A stretch of DNA of 64,000 nt from Alphaproteobacteria bacterium (GTDB lineage Bacteria > Pseudomonadota > Alphaproteobacteria > Sphingomonadales > Sphingomonadaceae). The position numbers and the translations under genes are program-made. Below are positions 49,443 to 58,810 of the stretch, piece by piece (positions within the stretch are counted from its first letter, which is position 1; every line of letters starts with the position of its first letter). Location of the stretch: positions 1 through 64,000 of the forward strand of contig JAGWWF010000002.1 of NCBI GenBank assembly GCA_018970445.1. The letters are read 5' to 3'. The notes under the pieces are model-generated. The model saw nothing but the letters and a program-made list of their open reading frames with translations, ran no database searches and was not told the origin of the DNA.

Positions 49443-51398
49443 TCAGTTCAGGCGGAAGCGGATGGGCTGCACCCGGCCCAGGCAACCCACGCTTTGGGTG
49501 CCGCGCAGCACCGGCTTGAACTTCCAGCTCTGCATGCGCTTGACCGTCTGATCGGAAAAGGCGAACGGCGGCCGCGCGCTGATCACCCGCACATTGGCCA
49601 TGTCGCCGGCCGGGGTGACATCATGGGCCACCCGCATCATCGCCGACAGGCCCCAGGCCTGGGCTTCGCGCGGGAAATCATCGGTGCTCAGAAAGGCATT
49701 GCGGCCCTGTGGCCGCACATCAACCAGCGCGCATTGCTGGGGCGACAGGCCGGTGGCGGCCAGCGCCGCGGACGCCTTTGCCTCCTCGCCGCGGGCAAAG
49801 GCGCGATCCGACAGCATGATCAGCGCCTTGGTGCGCAGCGGATCGGCCTCGCCATGGCGGGCGGCAATGGCGTCAAGCTCGCTCTCGTCACCGCCGCCCA
49901 TGCTGTATTCCAGCCGCAGCAGCCGCAGATAATCGGCGGTGCGCACCTCCCCGCGCTGATCGGCCAGTTGCACCAGCCGGCGGAACTGGCCGGCCATGTC
50001 GCCACGGCGTTTCGTGCGCCATTGCGCGACAAAGCGCAGATAGGCCGGGGCATCATGGCGTTCGGCCAGCGCATCCAGCCGGGCGGCATCGGCCAGGGTT
50101 TCGCTGGCGCCGTGGGCGGGGTTCTGCACCAGCGCGGCCAGCAACGGCAGGGCGGCGGCGGCATCGGGATTGCCGGCGGCATCCACGGCGGCCAGCGCGG
50201 CGATCAGCTGCTGCCGGGTTTGCGCGGCGGTGGCGGCTGGGGGCGGCGTGGCCAGGCCGCGGGCCTTGAACCACGCCTCCTGCTCGCGCGCCAGCGTGGC
50301 GGTGATCAGATCGGGTTGCTGGGTCATGCAGCGCACTTCCACCCTGATGGCGGCACGCCACAGCGGGCTGGTGGCGCTGGCCTGATCGGCTGGCCAGCTC
50401 CAGCCATGCACGGCGGCGGTGAATTCCTCTTCCGGGTGGCTGCCGGCCGGGCCGGATCCAGGGCTGGCAAAGATGGGGCGCACATTGAGCACGCGGCCAT
50501 CATCGCGCACCGAAAATTCGATCACCGCCATGGCATCGGGCGCCAGGCTGCCGCTGGGCGCGCAGGGCGGCAGATCGCCCACCCCGGCCAGCCGCCGGCC
50601 ATTGTCGTCCAGCATGCTGTTGCCCGACATGGCGGTGAGCCGCACGACGCTGGCCATGTCCTTCTTCAGCCAGGCCAGCACGGCCAGATCGCCGCGCAGC
50701 TGCACGTCGTCCAGATTGACCTGCAGCGTGGCGGTGCCGCCGGCCAGCTTGCCGGCTTCATCCAGCGTGCGCCTTGCTTCATCCAGCCGGCCCAGGTGCA
50801 TGGCCAGCTGGCCCTTCAGGCGCAGCACCAGCAGCCGGCCGCTGATGCCGGCCTGCGGCTGTGCCCCCCACACGCTGGCCGGTTCGGCCAGCAGGCCATC
50901 GATCAGCGCGGCGGCGGCCTGGGGCTGGGTCCAAAGCCCGGTGCGCGCCGCGCCCAGCCGCGCCTGCAGGCCGCCCAGGCTGGTGGGCGGCAGCAGCGCT
51001 TCCGTCAGGATCATCTGCCAATGGCCCAGCGCATCGCGCAGCTTGCCCTGTTCCTCGGCGGCGCGGGCGAGATGGGTGAGCACGCCGGCGCGCTCGTCGG
51101 CCACCGCCGCCACGCCGGCGGGCAGGCCGGCCAGCGCGGCTTCGAGCAGCGGCTGCGCCTCCTCCACATCGCCCATGGCGATCATGGTTTCGCCCAGCCG
51201 CGACCGCACGATCATCGCCGAGCGGCCTTTCGATGCGCCCAGCCGTTCCAGCAGCGCGGCAAAGCCGGCGCGCGCTTCGGCCAGGCGCACGCCATCAAGA
51301 TGGGTCTGGGCCGCATCGAAATCCTGCTGCACCGTGCCAGCCTGCGCCGGCATCGCCAGCAGAAGCAGAATCACCAGCGGCATCAGCATGATCTTCAT
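49443..51398 (-). CDS. exported protein with TPR-like half and TonB-C-like segments
   Basis: The 651-residue protein has a signal peptide (MKIMLMPLVILLLLAMPAQA). Residues ~25-240 are Ala/Leu-rich helical pairs like TPR repeats ('LGETMIAMGDVEEAQPLLEAALA'). Around 270-370 and again at the C-terminus ('MANVRVISARPPFAFSDQTVKRMQSWKFKPV') are segments resembling TonB C-terminal domains, as in many sphingomonad energy-transducer-like proteins. I do not recognise a specific family; the role may be in periplasmic binding or envelope transport. The start at 51398 gives the signal peptide; in-frame codons up to 51485 were rejected. Divergent from the HIT gene. Confidence 0.7.
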   Translation of the reverse strand: MKIMLMPLVILLLLAMPAQAGTVQQDFDAAQTHLDGVRLAEARAGFAALLERLGASKGRSAMIVRSRLGETMIAMGDVEEAQPLLEAALAGLPAGVAAVADERAGVLTHLARAAEEQGKLRDALGHWQMILTEALLPPTSLGGLQARLGAARTGLWTQPQAAAALIDGLLAEPASVWGAQPQAGISGRLLVLRLKGQLAMHLGRLDEARRTLDEAGKLAGGTATLQVNLDDVQLRGDLAVLAWLKKDMASVVRLTAMSGNSMLDDNGRRLAGVGDLPPCAPSGSLAPDAMAVIEFSVRDDGRVLNVRPIFASPGSGPAGSHPEEEFTAAVHGWSWPADQASATSPLWRAAIRVEVRCMTQQPDLITATLAREQEAWFKARGLATPPPAATAAQTRQQLIAALAAVDAAGNPDAAAALPLLAALVQNPAHGASETLADAARLDALAERHDAPAYLRFVAQWRTKRRGDMAGQFRRLVQLADQRGEVRTADYLRLLRLEYSMGGGDESELDAIAARHGEADPLRTKALIMLSDRAFARGEEAKASAALAATGLSPQQCALVDVRPQGRNAFLSTDDFPREAQAWGLSAMMRVAHDVTPAGDMANVRVISARPPFAFSDQTVKRMQSWKFKPVLRGTQSVGCLGRVQPIRFRLN

Positions 51399-51506
51399 GG
51401 CCGCCAGCCTGACCATATTGGCCGGCGATCGCAAGTGGCTTGAACCGTTGCAATTTGGCGGCATGATTGCGGCCCTGATGTTCATGGTTCATACGAAGGA
51501 CTGATC

Positions 51507-51884
51507 ATGCCGGTTGCAGCGCTGGGCGATTATGACAGCAACAACATCTTTGCCCGCATCCTGCGCGGCGAGATTCCCTGCCGGCGTGTGCATGAAACCG
51601 ATCATGCGCTGGCGTTTCACGACATCAACCCGCAGGCGCCCATCCATGTGCTGGTGATCCCCAAGGGGCCATGGCGCAGCTGGGCGGATTTTTCAGCCCG
51701 CGCCAGCGAGGCGGAAATTGCCGGCTTCGTGCGGGCGGTGGGCGAGACGGCGCGGCTGCTGGGGCTGGAGGAACCGGGATACCGGCTGCTGGCCAATGCC
51801 GGGGTGAACGCCCATCAGGAGGTGCCGCACCTGCATGTGCACATCTTTGGCGGGCGGGCGCTGGGGCCGATGCTGGCGCGGTGA
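51507..51884 (+). CDS. HIT family (HINT-like) nucleotide hydrolase
   Basis: The 125-residue protein carries 'DYDSNNIFARILRGEIPCRRVHETDHALAFHDINPQAP' and the histidine triad 'HLHVHIFGG' (His-x-His-x-His) with 'HVLVIPKGPW' and 'NAGVNAHQEVPHLH'. HINT-type proteins hydrolyse nucleoside phosphoramidates and AMP conjugates. The length is standard. GGA before the ATG is close ('GAAGGACTGATC'). A family-B repeat follows 36 bases later. Confidence 0.93.
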   Translation: MPVAALGDYDSNNIFARILRGEIPCRRVHETDHALAFHDINPQAPIHVLVIPKGPWRSWADFSARASEAEIAGFVRAVGETARLLGLEEPGYRLLANAGVNAHQEVPHLHVHIFGGRALGPMLAR

Positions 51885-51920
51885 GGGGCGGCCTGACGGG
51901 CTGTGGATCATCAAGCCAGC

Positions 51921-52018
51921 GTCATGCTGAACTTGTTTCAGCATCCATGGCCCAACCCCTCCAAGGGCAACCAATGAGGAGACCTCATCCATGGGTGCTG
52001 AAACAAGTTCAGCATGAC
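51921..52018. repeat. inverted-repeat element, family B, copy 3
   Basis: Arms 51921-51950 and 51989-52018 are complementary over 30 bases with one mismatch around a 38-base spacer. The left arm sequence is the same as the complement of the right arm of copy 2. It lies between convergent genes (HIT and SelO). Confidence 0.88.
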
Positions 52019-52040
52019 GTGTTTCTTGGTGGGGGTTTAC

Positions 52041-53417
52041 TCACCCCGCCCGGTGCGCGTCGCCCATCCGCCGGATGGCGGCGACCTTGGCGTGGAGCGG
52101 CGCCCAGTCATCGCGTTCGGCAATCGGGGTCCACAGCGCCTCCACCGCGTCGATCAACATGGTGCAGGGGGCTTCGTCTGACCAATAGGGGTGGCTGGGG
52201 GCGCCGGTGGCGAAATCGGGGATCAGCGCCAGGAAATCGGTGAAGCCATCGTGGCTGTAGTGGTGTTCGGCCGGGGACGCTGCGCGCCGCACGCCGCCGC
52301 GCCAATCGAAGAAGAAGCGATCCGGGTCCATCTGCGTGGCGACCAGCGCCTTCTGGATGGCGGCGACCAGCGCCTCGTCTTCGGCGCTGCCCAGCCGCTG
52401 CACCCCCAGCCGGCCCAGAATGGCGTCGCTCAGGGCGGCGCGGTAGCGCTGGGGATAGGTTTCCAGCGGGCCTTTCAGTTCGTCCACCTCGGCAATCAGG
52501 CGCAGCGCGTTGCCCAGCTGATAGAGGTTCCACTGCAGGGCTTCGGCCTGGCGGCCAAAGGCATAAAGGCCATGATGATCGAAATAGGCGGCGGTGAAGC
52601 CGGCATCCCAGGCCGGGGCAAAGCGCCAGGGGCCATAATCGAAGCTTTCGCCGGTGATGTTGATATTGTCGGTGTTGAGCACGCCGTGGACGAAGCCGGC
52701 GGCCATGAACTGCGCTGCCATGCGCGCGGCGCCCTTGACCGCGTGATCGACCAGCGCCGCCACCGGCGTGGGCCCGCTGGCCTCTGGCGCAAGCTGGGTG
52801 AGGCAATAATCGACCAGCCGGGTGAGCCCGTCGCGGTTCTGGTGGAAGGCGCGGGCCTGGAAGCTGCCATAGCGAATGTGGCTGTGATTGAGCCGCACCA
52901 GCACGGCCGATCGTGTGGGTGACGGTTCATCGCTGCGGGCGAGTTTTTCGCCCGTTTCGATGACGCTAAAGGTGCGGGAGGTGGCGACGCCGAGCGCTTC
53001 GAGCATTTCGGTGGCCAGGATTTCGCGCACCGCGCCCTTGAGCGTGAGCCGGCCATCGCCAAGGCGGCTGAAGGGCGTGGTGCCGCTGCCCTTGGTGCCC
53101 AGATCCATCAGCCGGCCGCTCTCATCCCGGCATTGTGCGAACAGGAAGCCGCGGCCATCGCCCAGATCGGGATTGTAGGTGCGGAACTGATGGCCGTGAT
53201 AGCGCAGCGCCAGCGGCTGCGGCAGGCTGCCGGACAGGGGCGCGAAGCGGCCGAAATGCCGGCACCATTGATCATCGTCCAGCCCATCCAGCCCGATCTG
53301 CGCCGCGGCGCGATCGTTGCGAAAGCGCAGCAACGTCTGGGGAAAATCGGCAGCGGCGACAGGATCGAAGGAATCCGGGCCAAGGGCAAGGATGGCGGTT
53401 TCGGGCGTGAAGATCAT
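52041..53417 (-). CDS. selO: protein adenylyltransferase SelO
   Basis: The 458-residue pseudokinase family protein (YdiU/UPF0061) has 'LALRYHGHQFRTYNPDLGDGRGFLFAQ', 'DLGTKGSGTTPFSRLGDGRLTLKGAVREIL', 'VLVRLNHSHIRYGSF' and 'GVLNTDNINITGESFDYGPWRF'. SelO transfers AMP to protein Ser/Thr/Tyr residues and works in redox stress. Bacterial SelO is about 480 residues and often lacks the eukaryotic C-terminal selenocysteine; no redox Cys is seen at the end here. Downstream of a TetR gene by 27 bases on the same strand. Confidence 0.93.
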   Translation of the reverse strand: MIFTPETAILALGPDSFDPVAAADFPQTLLRFRNDRAAAQIGLDGLDDDQWCRHFGRFAPLSGSLPQPLALRYHGHQFRTYNPDLGDGRGFLFAQCRDESGRLMDLGTKGSGTTPFSRLGDGRLTLKGAVREILATEMLEALGVATSRTFSVIETGEKLARSDEPSPTRSAVLVRLNHSHIRYGSFQARAFHQNRDGLTRLVDYCLTQLAPEASGPTPVAALVDHAVKGAARMAAQFMAAGFVHGVLNTDNINITGESFDYGPWRFAPAWDAGFTAAYFDHHGLYAFGRQAEALQWNLYQLGNALRLIAEVDELKGPLETYPQRYRAALSDAILGRLGVQRLGSAEDEALVAAIQKALVATQMDPDRFFFDWRGGVRRAASPAEHHYSHDGFTDFLALIPDFATGAPSHPYWSDEAPCTMLIDAVEALWTPIAERDDWAPLHAKVAAIRRMGDAHRAG

Positions 53418-53444
53418 GCCGGCATCATGGCCGGGCCGGGCACT

Positions 53445-54137
53445 TTATTCCACCACATATCCCGATGCGGCGCGCACGAAGCGCACGGTTTCCCGCTCGA
53501 TGCGGTCGGCCTCGTCCGGGGTGGCAGCGCACAGCCAGCGATCGATGGCATCACCAACGACATGGTGGGTGAAGCTGGCGGCGATGTCGATCTCCACGCC
53601 GGTGACGCCGCGCTTGGCAAAGGCGGCCTGCATGTGGCGCTTGATCCAGTCGGTCGTCACTTCCTTGGCGGCGTGGTAGAAGGGTTCGGCATCGGGCGTC
53701 TGCGCCATCTTGGATTTGGGCGTGCATTCGCTGCAATCGGGTTCGGCGCCTTCCCAGATCATGTTGTCGCGCACGAAGCGCAGCACGCGCGGCACGGTGA
53801 TGCCGGGTTCCAGATCCTCCAGCGCATAACCCTGTTCCATGGCGGCGATCATCGCTTCGCCATGGCGGCGGCCCAGTTCGGCCAGCAGCGCCTTTTTCGA
53901 CCCGAAGTGATAGAAGATGGAGCCTTCCGACACATCGGCCTCGCGGGCGATGTCGGCGGTGCCGGTGGCGGCAAAGCCCTGGCGCGAGAACAGCATGTGG
54001 GCGGCGGCCAGCACCCGCGCCTTGGTTTCGGCCGGATCATAGCGGCGCGCGCGCACATCGGGCACGGCGCGCGGTGCGCGGCTGCCACGGCCGGGCGTGG
54101 TGGAAACGGATCGTGTGTCGAAGGCGCGCGTTGCCAC
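53445..54137 (-). CDS. TetR family transcriptional regulator
   Basis: The 230-residue protein has a ~30-residue basic N-terminal arm and then the TetR DNA-binding domain: 'ETKARVLAAAHMLFSRQGFAATGTADIAREADVSEGSIFYHFGSKKALLAEL' is the classic helix-turn-helix region (residues ~37-87). The C-terminal ligand domain has 'DCSECTPKSKM', with two close cysteines. It is divergent from the hydrolase-reductase pair with 69 bases between, so it probably controls them and itself; a possible operator is the sequence around 54170-54205. Ligand unknown. Confidence 0.9.
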   Translation of the reverse strand: MATRAFDTRSVSTTPGRGSRAPRAVPDVRARRYDPAETKARVLAAAHMLFSRQGFAATGTADIAREADVSEGSIFYHFGSKKALLAELGRRHGEAMIAAMEQGYALEDLEPGITVPRVLRFVRDNMIWEGAEPDCSECTPKSKMAQTPDAEPFYHAAKEVTTDWIKRHMQAAFAKRGVTGVEIDIAASFTHHVVGDAIDRWLCAATPDEADRIERETVRFVRAASGYVVE

Positions 54138-54206
54138 TGTGCTGGTTCTTCCCTATCCCCCCGGAAAGCGATTCCTATAGCAAGCATCCTGAGTCAGAGT
54201 CAAAAC

Positions 54207-55121
54207 ATGCCGCTTGCCGCCGCCACCACCCGCCTTGCGCCGGCCCCCGGCTGGCAGCGCGGCTATGTGTTTTCGCCCGACAATGTGCGGCTGTGCTGGC
54301 GCGAACATCAGGCGCCGGGGCTGGATGAACGCCGCCCGGCCCTGCTGTGCCTGGCCGGGTTGACCCGCAATGGCAGCGATTTTGCCCATCTGGGTGACAG
54401 CCTGGGCGCAGCATGGCGGATCATCGCGCCCGATCTGCGCGGGCGCGGCGAATCGGGCTATGCGCGCGATTCCCTGTCCTATGTGCCGCTCACCTATCTG
54501 CGCGATCTGTCGCTGGTGCTGGAAACGGCGGGGGTGGCGCGCTTTGTCGTGCTGGGATCATCGCTGGGCGGGTTGCTGGCGCTGCGGCTGACCACCGCGC
54601 ATCTGGCCGGCATGGCCGGCGTGGTGCTGAACGATATCGGCCCCGAACTGGAAGCGGCCGGGCTGAACCGGCTGCGCGCCAATGTCGGGCGCGGCGGCAA
54701 CTGGCTGACCTGGGTGCACGCCGCGCGCGACCTGGCCAGCCGCAACGCCGGCATCTATCCCGAATGGGGGCTGCACGACTGGCTGGGCTTTGCCAAGCGG
54801 CTGTGCCGGATCAGCCCGCAGGGGCGCATCATCTTCGATTATGATCCGCGCATTGCCGAACCCTTCCGGCTGCCGCATGGCGATGCCGGGGCGGATGACT
54901 GGGCGGCCTTGGAACTGTTGCGCGGCCTGCCGGTGCTCAGCCTGCGCGCCGGCCTGTCGGATGTGCTGTCGGCCGGCACCCAGGCCGAAATGGCACGGCG
55001 GCTGCCGGGGATGCAGGCGGTGACGGTGCCGGGCGTGGGCCATGCCCCCACCCTGGCCGAACCGGCGGCCGCCGCCGCGCTGGCGGCATTTCTGGGCGAT
55101 ATCGCAAAGGGAGAGGACTGA
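54207..55121 (+). CDS. alpha/beta hydrolase
   Basis: The 304-residue protein has 'PALLCLAGLTRNGSDFAHLGDSL' (oxyanion strand), 'IIAPDLRGRGESGYA', nucleophile elbow 'VLGSSLGGLLALRL' with GSSLGG, acidic residue in 'LPVLSLRAGLSDVLSA' and the catalytic His in 'VPGVGHAPTLAEP'. It resembles esterase/3-oxoadipate enol-lactonase-type hydrolases; substrate not predictable. The ATG at 54207 is chosen because upstream in-frame sequence is antisense to the TetR and SelO genes. It overlaps the reductase gene by one base (TGATG). Confidence 0.85.
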   Translation: MPLAAATTRLAPAPGWQRGYVFSPDNVRLCWREHQAPGLDERRPALLCLAGLTRNGSDFAHLGDSLGAAWRIIAPDLRGRGESGYARDSLSYVPLTYLRDLSLVLETAGVARFVVLGSSLGGLLALRLTTAHLAGMAGVVLNDIGPELEAAGLNRLRANVGRGGNWLTWVHAARDLASRNAGIYPEWGLHDWLGFAKRLCRISPQGRIIFDYDPRIAEPFRLPHGDAGADDWAALELLRGLPVLSLRAGLSDVLSAGTQAEMARRLPGMQAVTVPGVGHAPTLAEPAAAAALAAFLGDIAKGED

Positions 55122-56128
55122 TGCAGCGCAGATACTGGAAACTGGTGCGGCGGCCGGTGGGCGACATCGCGCCCGGCGATCTGGAACTGGTGAGCGAGGC
55201 GCTGCCCGATCTGGCCGATGGCCAGTTCCTGTTGCAGGTCATCTATCTCAGCCTGGATCCCACCAACCGCATCTGGATGAGCGACATGGAGCAATATATG
55301 CCCCCGGTCGCGCTGGGGGCGCCGATGCGCGCCGGGGTGTGCGGGCGGGTGATCGCCAGCCGCAAGGCCGGGGTGTCCGAAGGCCAGATCATGGCCGGGC
55401 TGGGCGAATGGGCCGATCACATCGTGTCTGACGGCAGCTTCATGAACCCGCTGCCGCAATTGCCGGGCGTGCCGCTGGCCGCCACCTATGGCACGCTGGC
55501 GCTGGTGGGCCCCACCGCCTATTTCGGCCTGATGGACATTGGCCAGCCCAAGGCCGGCGAAACGCTGGTGGTATCGGCCGCGGCCGGCGGGGTGGGGCAG
55601 ATCGTTGGCCAGATCGGCAAGATCAAGGGCTGCCACGTGATCGGCATCGCCGGTGGCCAGGCCAAGTGCGATTATGTGGTGAACGAACTGGGGTTCGATG
55701 CCGCGATTGACTACAAGGCCCAGGATGTGGGCGCCGCGCTTGATCGGCTGGCGCCGGGCGGGGTGGACATCAATTTCGAGCAGGTTGGCGGGCCGATCAT
55801 GGTGGAGGTGATGAAGCGCATGCGCACCTTCGGCCGCGTGCCGCTGTGCGGGCTGATCTCCAGCTACAACGATGTCACCCCCAACGAGCCGCCGGGTTTC
55901 TGGACGATGATGCTGATGCGCCGGCTGACGGTGCGCGGTTTCATCGTCACCGATTTCGCGCCGCGCTTTGGCGAGAGTGGCGCGGCGCTGGCCGGCTGGA
56001 TGCTGGGCGGCCAGCTCAAGACCCGGCAGGACATCCGGCCCGGCCTGGAAAACGCCGTGGAGACGGTGAAGGAGCTGTATAGCGGTGGCAACTTCGGCAA
56101 GCTGCTGATCGAGGTGTCGGCACCCTAG
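55121..56128 (+). CDS. NADP-dependent oxidoreductase, MDR superfamily (PTGR/CurA-like)
   Basis: The 335-residue zinc-free medium-chain reductase starts 'MQRRYWKLVRRPVGDIAPGDLE', has 'LSLDPTNRIWMSDMEQYMPPVALGAPMRAG' and the Rossmann motif 'VVSAAAGGVGQIVGQIGKIKG'. These are leukotriene B4 dehydrogenase/2-alkenal reductase features, reducing alpha,beta-unsaturated carbonyls with NADPH. Coupled to the hydrolase gene upstream; its last four bases overlap the convergent amidohydrolase stop. Confidence 0.92.
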   Translation: MQRRYWKLVRRPVGDIAPGDLELVSEALPDLADGQFLLQVIYLSLDPTNRIWMSDMEQYMPPVALGAPMRAGVCGRVIASRKAGVSEGQIMAGLGEWADHIVSDGSFMNPLPQLPGVPLAATYGTLALVGPTAYFGLMDIGQPKAGETLVVSAAAGGVGQIVGQIGKIKGCHVIGIAGGQAKCDYVVNELGFDAAIDYKAQDVGAALDRLAPGGVDINFEQVGGPIMVEVMKRMRTFGRVPLCGLISSYNDVTPNEPPGFWTMMLMRRLTVRGFIVTDFAPRFGESGAALAGWMLGGQLKTRQDIRPGLENAVETVKELYSGGNFGKLLIEVSAP

Positions 56129-57822
56129 CGCGCCTGCCACACCACCCGGCCGTCCACCATCGTCAACAGGCTGCGGGCCTGGGCGATGGTGAACGGATCA
56201 ACGCGGAAGATGTCGCGATCCAGCATCACCAGATCGGCGCGCTTGCCCGGCTCCAGGCTACCCAGTTCGCGCTCCACGCCCAGTTGATACGCGCTGCCGA
56301 AGGTGAGCGCCCGCACCGCCTGCGCCACGCTCAGCGCCTCGGCGGCGTTGCGGGCCGGCAGATCACGCCGGCCGGGCAGGCGGCGGGTGACGGCCACCTC
56401 GATCTGGGTGAGCGGCTTCCAGGTCGAGAGATAGGCGGCGGCCGGCCAATCGGTGCCAAAGCTCTGCACCGCGCCGCTGGCGATCAGGCGCTTCACCGGA
56501 TAGGCCGCCTCCATCACATCGGTGCCGACAAACCGCCCGATATTGTCGTAACTGGGATCGCGGGTGGCCCACTGGATGCTGGTTTGCGCCACCACGTTCA
56601 GCTTCGCGAAGCGCGGCACGTCGGCGGCATCGACCAGATCCATATGGGCAATGGCGTGGCGCTGGCCGTTCAGCCCGGCAAAGCGGGCGCGGGCCACGGC
56701 GTCCAGCACCTGGCGCACCGCCGCGCCGCCAATGGCGTGGACATGCACCGGCACCCCGGCGCGCTCGGCCGCGGTGATGCGGGCATCCAGATGCGCGTCG
56801 GTCATCATCGGCACGCCCCTGAAATCGGCCTTGTCCCTGTAATCGGCGAGCAGGAACGCGGTGTGGCCTTCGGGCACGCCATCGGCAAACAGCTTCACGG
56901 CGGTGGGGCGCAGCAGCCGGCCGCCGTATTGCGCCTTGAGTTGCAGCAGCCGGGCCACGGGATCATCGGCCTCCCCGCGATTGGCGGTGGAGCTGAAATA
57001 GCGCAGCGGCAGGGTGCCGGCGGCCTCCAGCCCGGCCAGCAGCCGATAGGCCGATGCCTCGTCCGGGGCGGCCATGCCGGCATCGAACAGGCCGGTGAGG
57101 CCGGATTCGAGCGCGCGCGGCAGCCAGCGCCGGAAGGCGGCGGCATAGGCCGCGGTGGTGGGGGCGAACAGCCGGCGGGCCATGGCGGCATCGGCGCCTT
57201 CGCGCGCGGTGCCGGTGGGATGGCCGGCGGCATCGCGTTCCCAGAAGCTGCTGCCCGGCACGGGATCGGGCGTGGCCGCCGTGATGCCGCCCGCCTTGAG
57301 CGCGGCCGTGCTGTACCAGCTGCTGTGGCCATCCACCGATTCGATCAGCACGATGCGATCGCCGAACACCGCATCGAGGGCGGCCGCCGTGGGGCCGGTG
57401 GGGCCGAACAGGTGATTCTGCCAGCCGCGCGCCTGGATCGGGCCGCTGCCGGGGCTGGCGGCCTTGAGCGCCTGCAGCGCGGCGGCCAGTTTTTCCGGCG
57501 TGTCGGCAGCGGCAAAATCAATGCCGGTATCGGCCAGACTGCCTGACAGGGCGTGCATGTGGCTGTCGATCAGGCCGGGCAGCACCAGCCGCCGCTGCGC
57601 ATCGATCACCCGCGTGCCGGGCCGGATGCAGGCCCGCGCCATGGCGGTGCTGCCGATGGCGGTGATGCGGCCATTTTCGATGCACAGGCCCTGCGCCACC
57701 CGGCCACCGGCTGCAGCCGCGCCGCGTCCATCCATGCTGTGGATGCGGGCGTTGATGATCACCGTGTCGGCCGCCAGCGCCGGTGTGGCCGCCAGCATGG
57801 CCAGGCCCAGAAACTTCAACAT
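56125..57822 (-). CDS. YtcJ-like amidohydrolase, exported
   Basis: The 565-residue protein has a signal peptide (MLKFLGLAMLAATPALA) and the amidohydrolase 3 pattern: 'DTVIINARIHSMDG', metal motif 'PGLIDSHMHALSG', 'HVHAIGGAAVRQVLDAV', 'IAHMDLVDAADVPRFAKLNVVAQTSIQWA' and the C-terminal 'ELGSLEPGKRADLVMLDRD'. It probably hydrolyses N-acyl or formamide-type bonds in the periplasm; the substrate is unknown. Convergent with the MDR gene (4-base overlap of ends). Confidence 0.9.
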   Translation of the reverse strand: MLKFLGLAMLAATPALAADTVIINARIHSMDGRGAAAAGGRVAQGLCIENGRITAIGSTAMARACIRPGTRVIDAQRRLVLPGLIDSHMHALSGSLADTGIDFAAADTPEKLAAALQALKAASPGSGPIQARGWQNHLFGPTGPTAAALDAVFGDRIVLIESVDGHSSWYSTAALKAGGITAATPDPVPGSSFWERDAAGHPTGTAREGADAAMARRLFAPTTAAYAAAFRRWLPRALESGLTGLFDAGMAAPDEASAYRLLAGLEAAGTLPLRYFSSTANRGEADDPVARLLQLKAQYGGRLLRPTAVKLFADGVPEGHTAFLLADYRDKADFRGVPMMTDAHLDARITAAERAGVPVHVHAIGGAAVRQVLDAVARARFAGLNGQRHAIAHMDLVDAADVPRFAKLNVVAQTSIQWATRDPSYDNIGRFVGTDVMEAAYPVKRLIASGAVQSFGTDWPAAAYLSTWKPLTQIEVAVTRRLPGRRDLPARNAAEALSVAQAVRALTFGSAYQLGVERELGSLEPGKRADLVMLDRDIFRVDPFTIAQARSLLTMVDGRVVWQAR

Positions 57823-57842
57823 GTCTGCCCCCTGATTGCCGG

Positions 57843-58313
57843 TCAGCGTGGCAAATCACCGGGGGCTTGGCAACCGACGAAGGGCAGCAGCGCCTCCAGC
57901 GCCGGATCGGGCCGGCCGCGCCGCCGGGCGCGAAAGGCGTGTTCAACGATCATCGCCTGCTGTTCGATGCCATAGCGGGCAAACGGCTTGCCCGGCACCA
58001 GATCATAGCGGTAGCGCGCGAACGGCGGCCGGCGCAACGCCAGATGGCCGCCGGCCTGATATTGCCAGACATGCACCAGCTCATGGATGAAATGCGCCTG
58101 GAAACCGGGGGTTTCGGCGGCATAATCGGGCGACCAGTTCGGGCCATTGGGGTGGCACCAGATCTGGCCGTTGGGGGCCATCGTCACCCACCACGGATGC
58201 AGCGCCCAGTATTTGGCGCGGTTGACGCGCACCCGGGCGGGATCGAGCGCCGGGCCAAAGACGCTGGCGGCCAGCGCAATCTCGGCTGGCGTCAGCGGCC
58301 GTGAGTCAATCAC
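57843..58313 (-). CDS. metallopeptidase-like ('vgr-related') protein
   Basis: The 156-residue protein carries 'FIHELVHVWQYQ' with an HExxH-like HELVH zinc motif, preceded by 'MAPNGQIWCHPNG' and 'DYAAETPGFQAHF'. Proteins of this type in sphingomonads are often called vgr-related or DUF4157-like; I do not know a substrate. Its start overlaps the tadA end by eight bases, so both may be one transcript. Confidence 0.7.
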   Translation of the reverse strand: MIDSRPLTPAEIALAASVFGPALDPARVRVNRAKYWALHPWWVTMAPNGQIWCHPNGPNWSPDYAAETPGFQAHFIHELVHVWQYQAGGHLALRRPPFARYRYDLVPGKPFARYGIEQQAMIVEHAFRARRRGRPDPALEALLPFVGCQAPGDLPR

Positions 58314-58764
58314 GGCGGGCCGCGAAGAAGTCTTTCAGCAGTGCAGCACATTCGGCTTCGGCCACGCCGGATATCAGCTCTGGCCGGTGATGGGTCTGGG
58401 CGTGGCTGAAGATGCGGGCGCCAGCCTCCACGCCGCCCGATTTGGGATCGGCGGCGCCATAGACCAGCCGGTCGAGGCGCGCCGCGGCAATGGCGGCGGC
58501 GCACATGGCGCAGGGTTCCAGCGTGACGGTGAGCGTGCAGCCGATCAGCCGTTCGCTGCCAAGCGCGGCGCCGGCGGCGCGGATGGCCAGCAGCTCGGCA
58601 TGGGCGGTGGGATCGTGCAATTCGCGCGTGCGGTTGCCGGCCGCCGCGATGATCTGCCCGGCTGCATCGCTGATCACCGCGCCCACCGGCACCTCGCCGC
58701 GCGCGGCGGCGGCGCGGGCTGCGTCCAGCGCCAGGGCCATCGCTTTGGAGGGGGGGAAGACCAT
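58306..58764 (-). CDS. tadA: tRNA-specific adenosine deaminase
   Basis: The 152-residue zinc deaminase has 'PTAHAELLAIRAA' (HAE, catalytic Glu) and 'TVTLEPCAMCAAAI' (PCAMC zinc ligands), plus 'VYGAADPKSGGVEAG'. TadA converts A34 to inosine in tRNA-Arg(ACG). Length is standard. It is divergent from acs with 46 bases between. The start ATG at 58764 follows a purine-rich stretch. Confidence 0.93.
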   Translation of the reverse strand: MVFPPSKAMALALDAARAAAARGEVPVGAVISDAAGQIIAAAGNRTRELHDPTAHAELLAIRAAGAALGSERLIGCTLTVTLEPCAMCAAAIAAARLDRLVYGAADPKSGGVEAGARIFSHAQTHHRPELISGVAEAECAALLKDFFAARRD

Positions 58765-58810
58765 GGCAAGACCCTAGCGGCAAGCGCCGCTGCGGCATAG
58801 TCTGTGCACC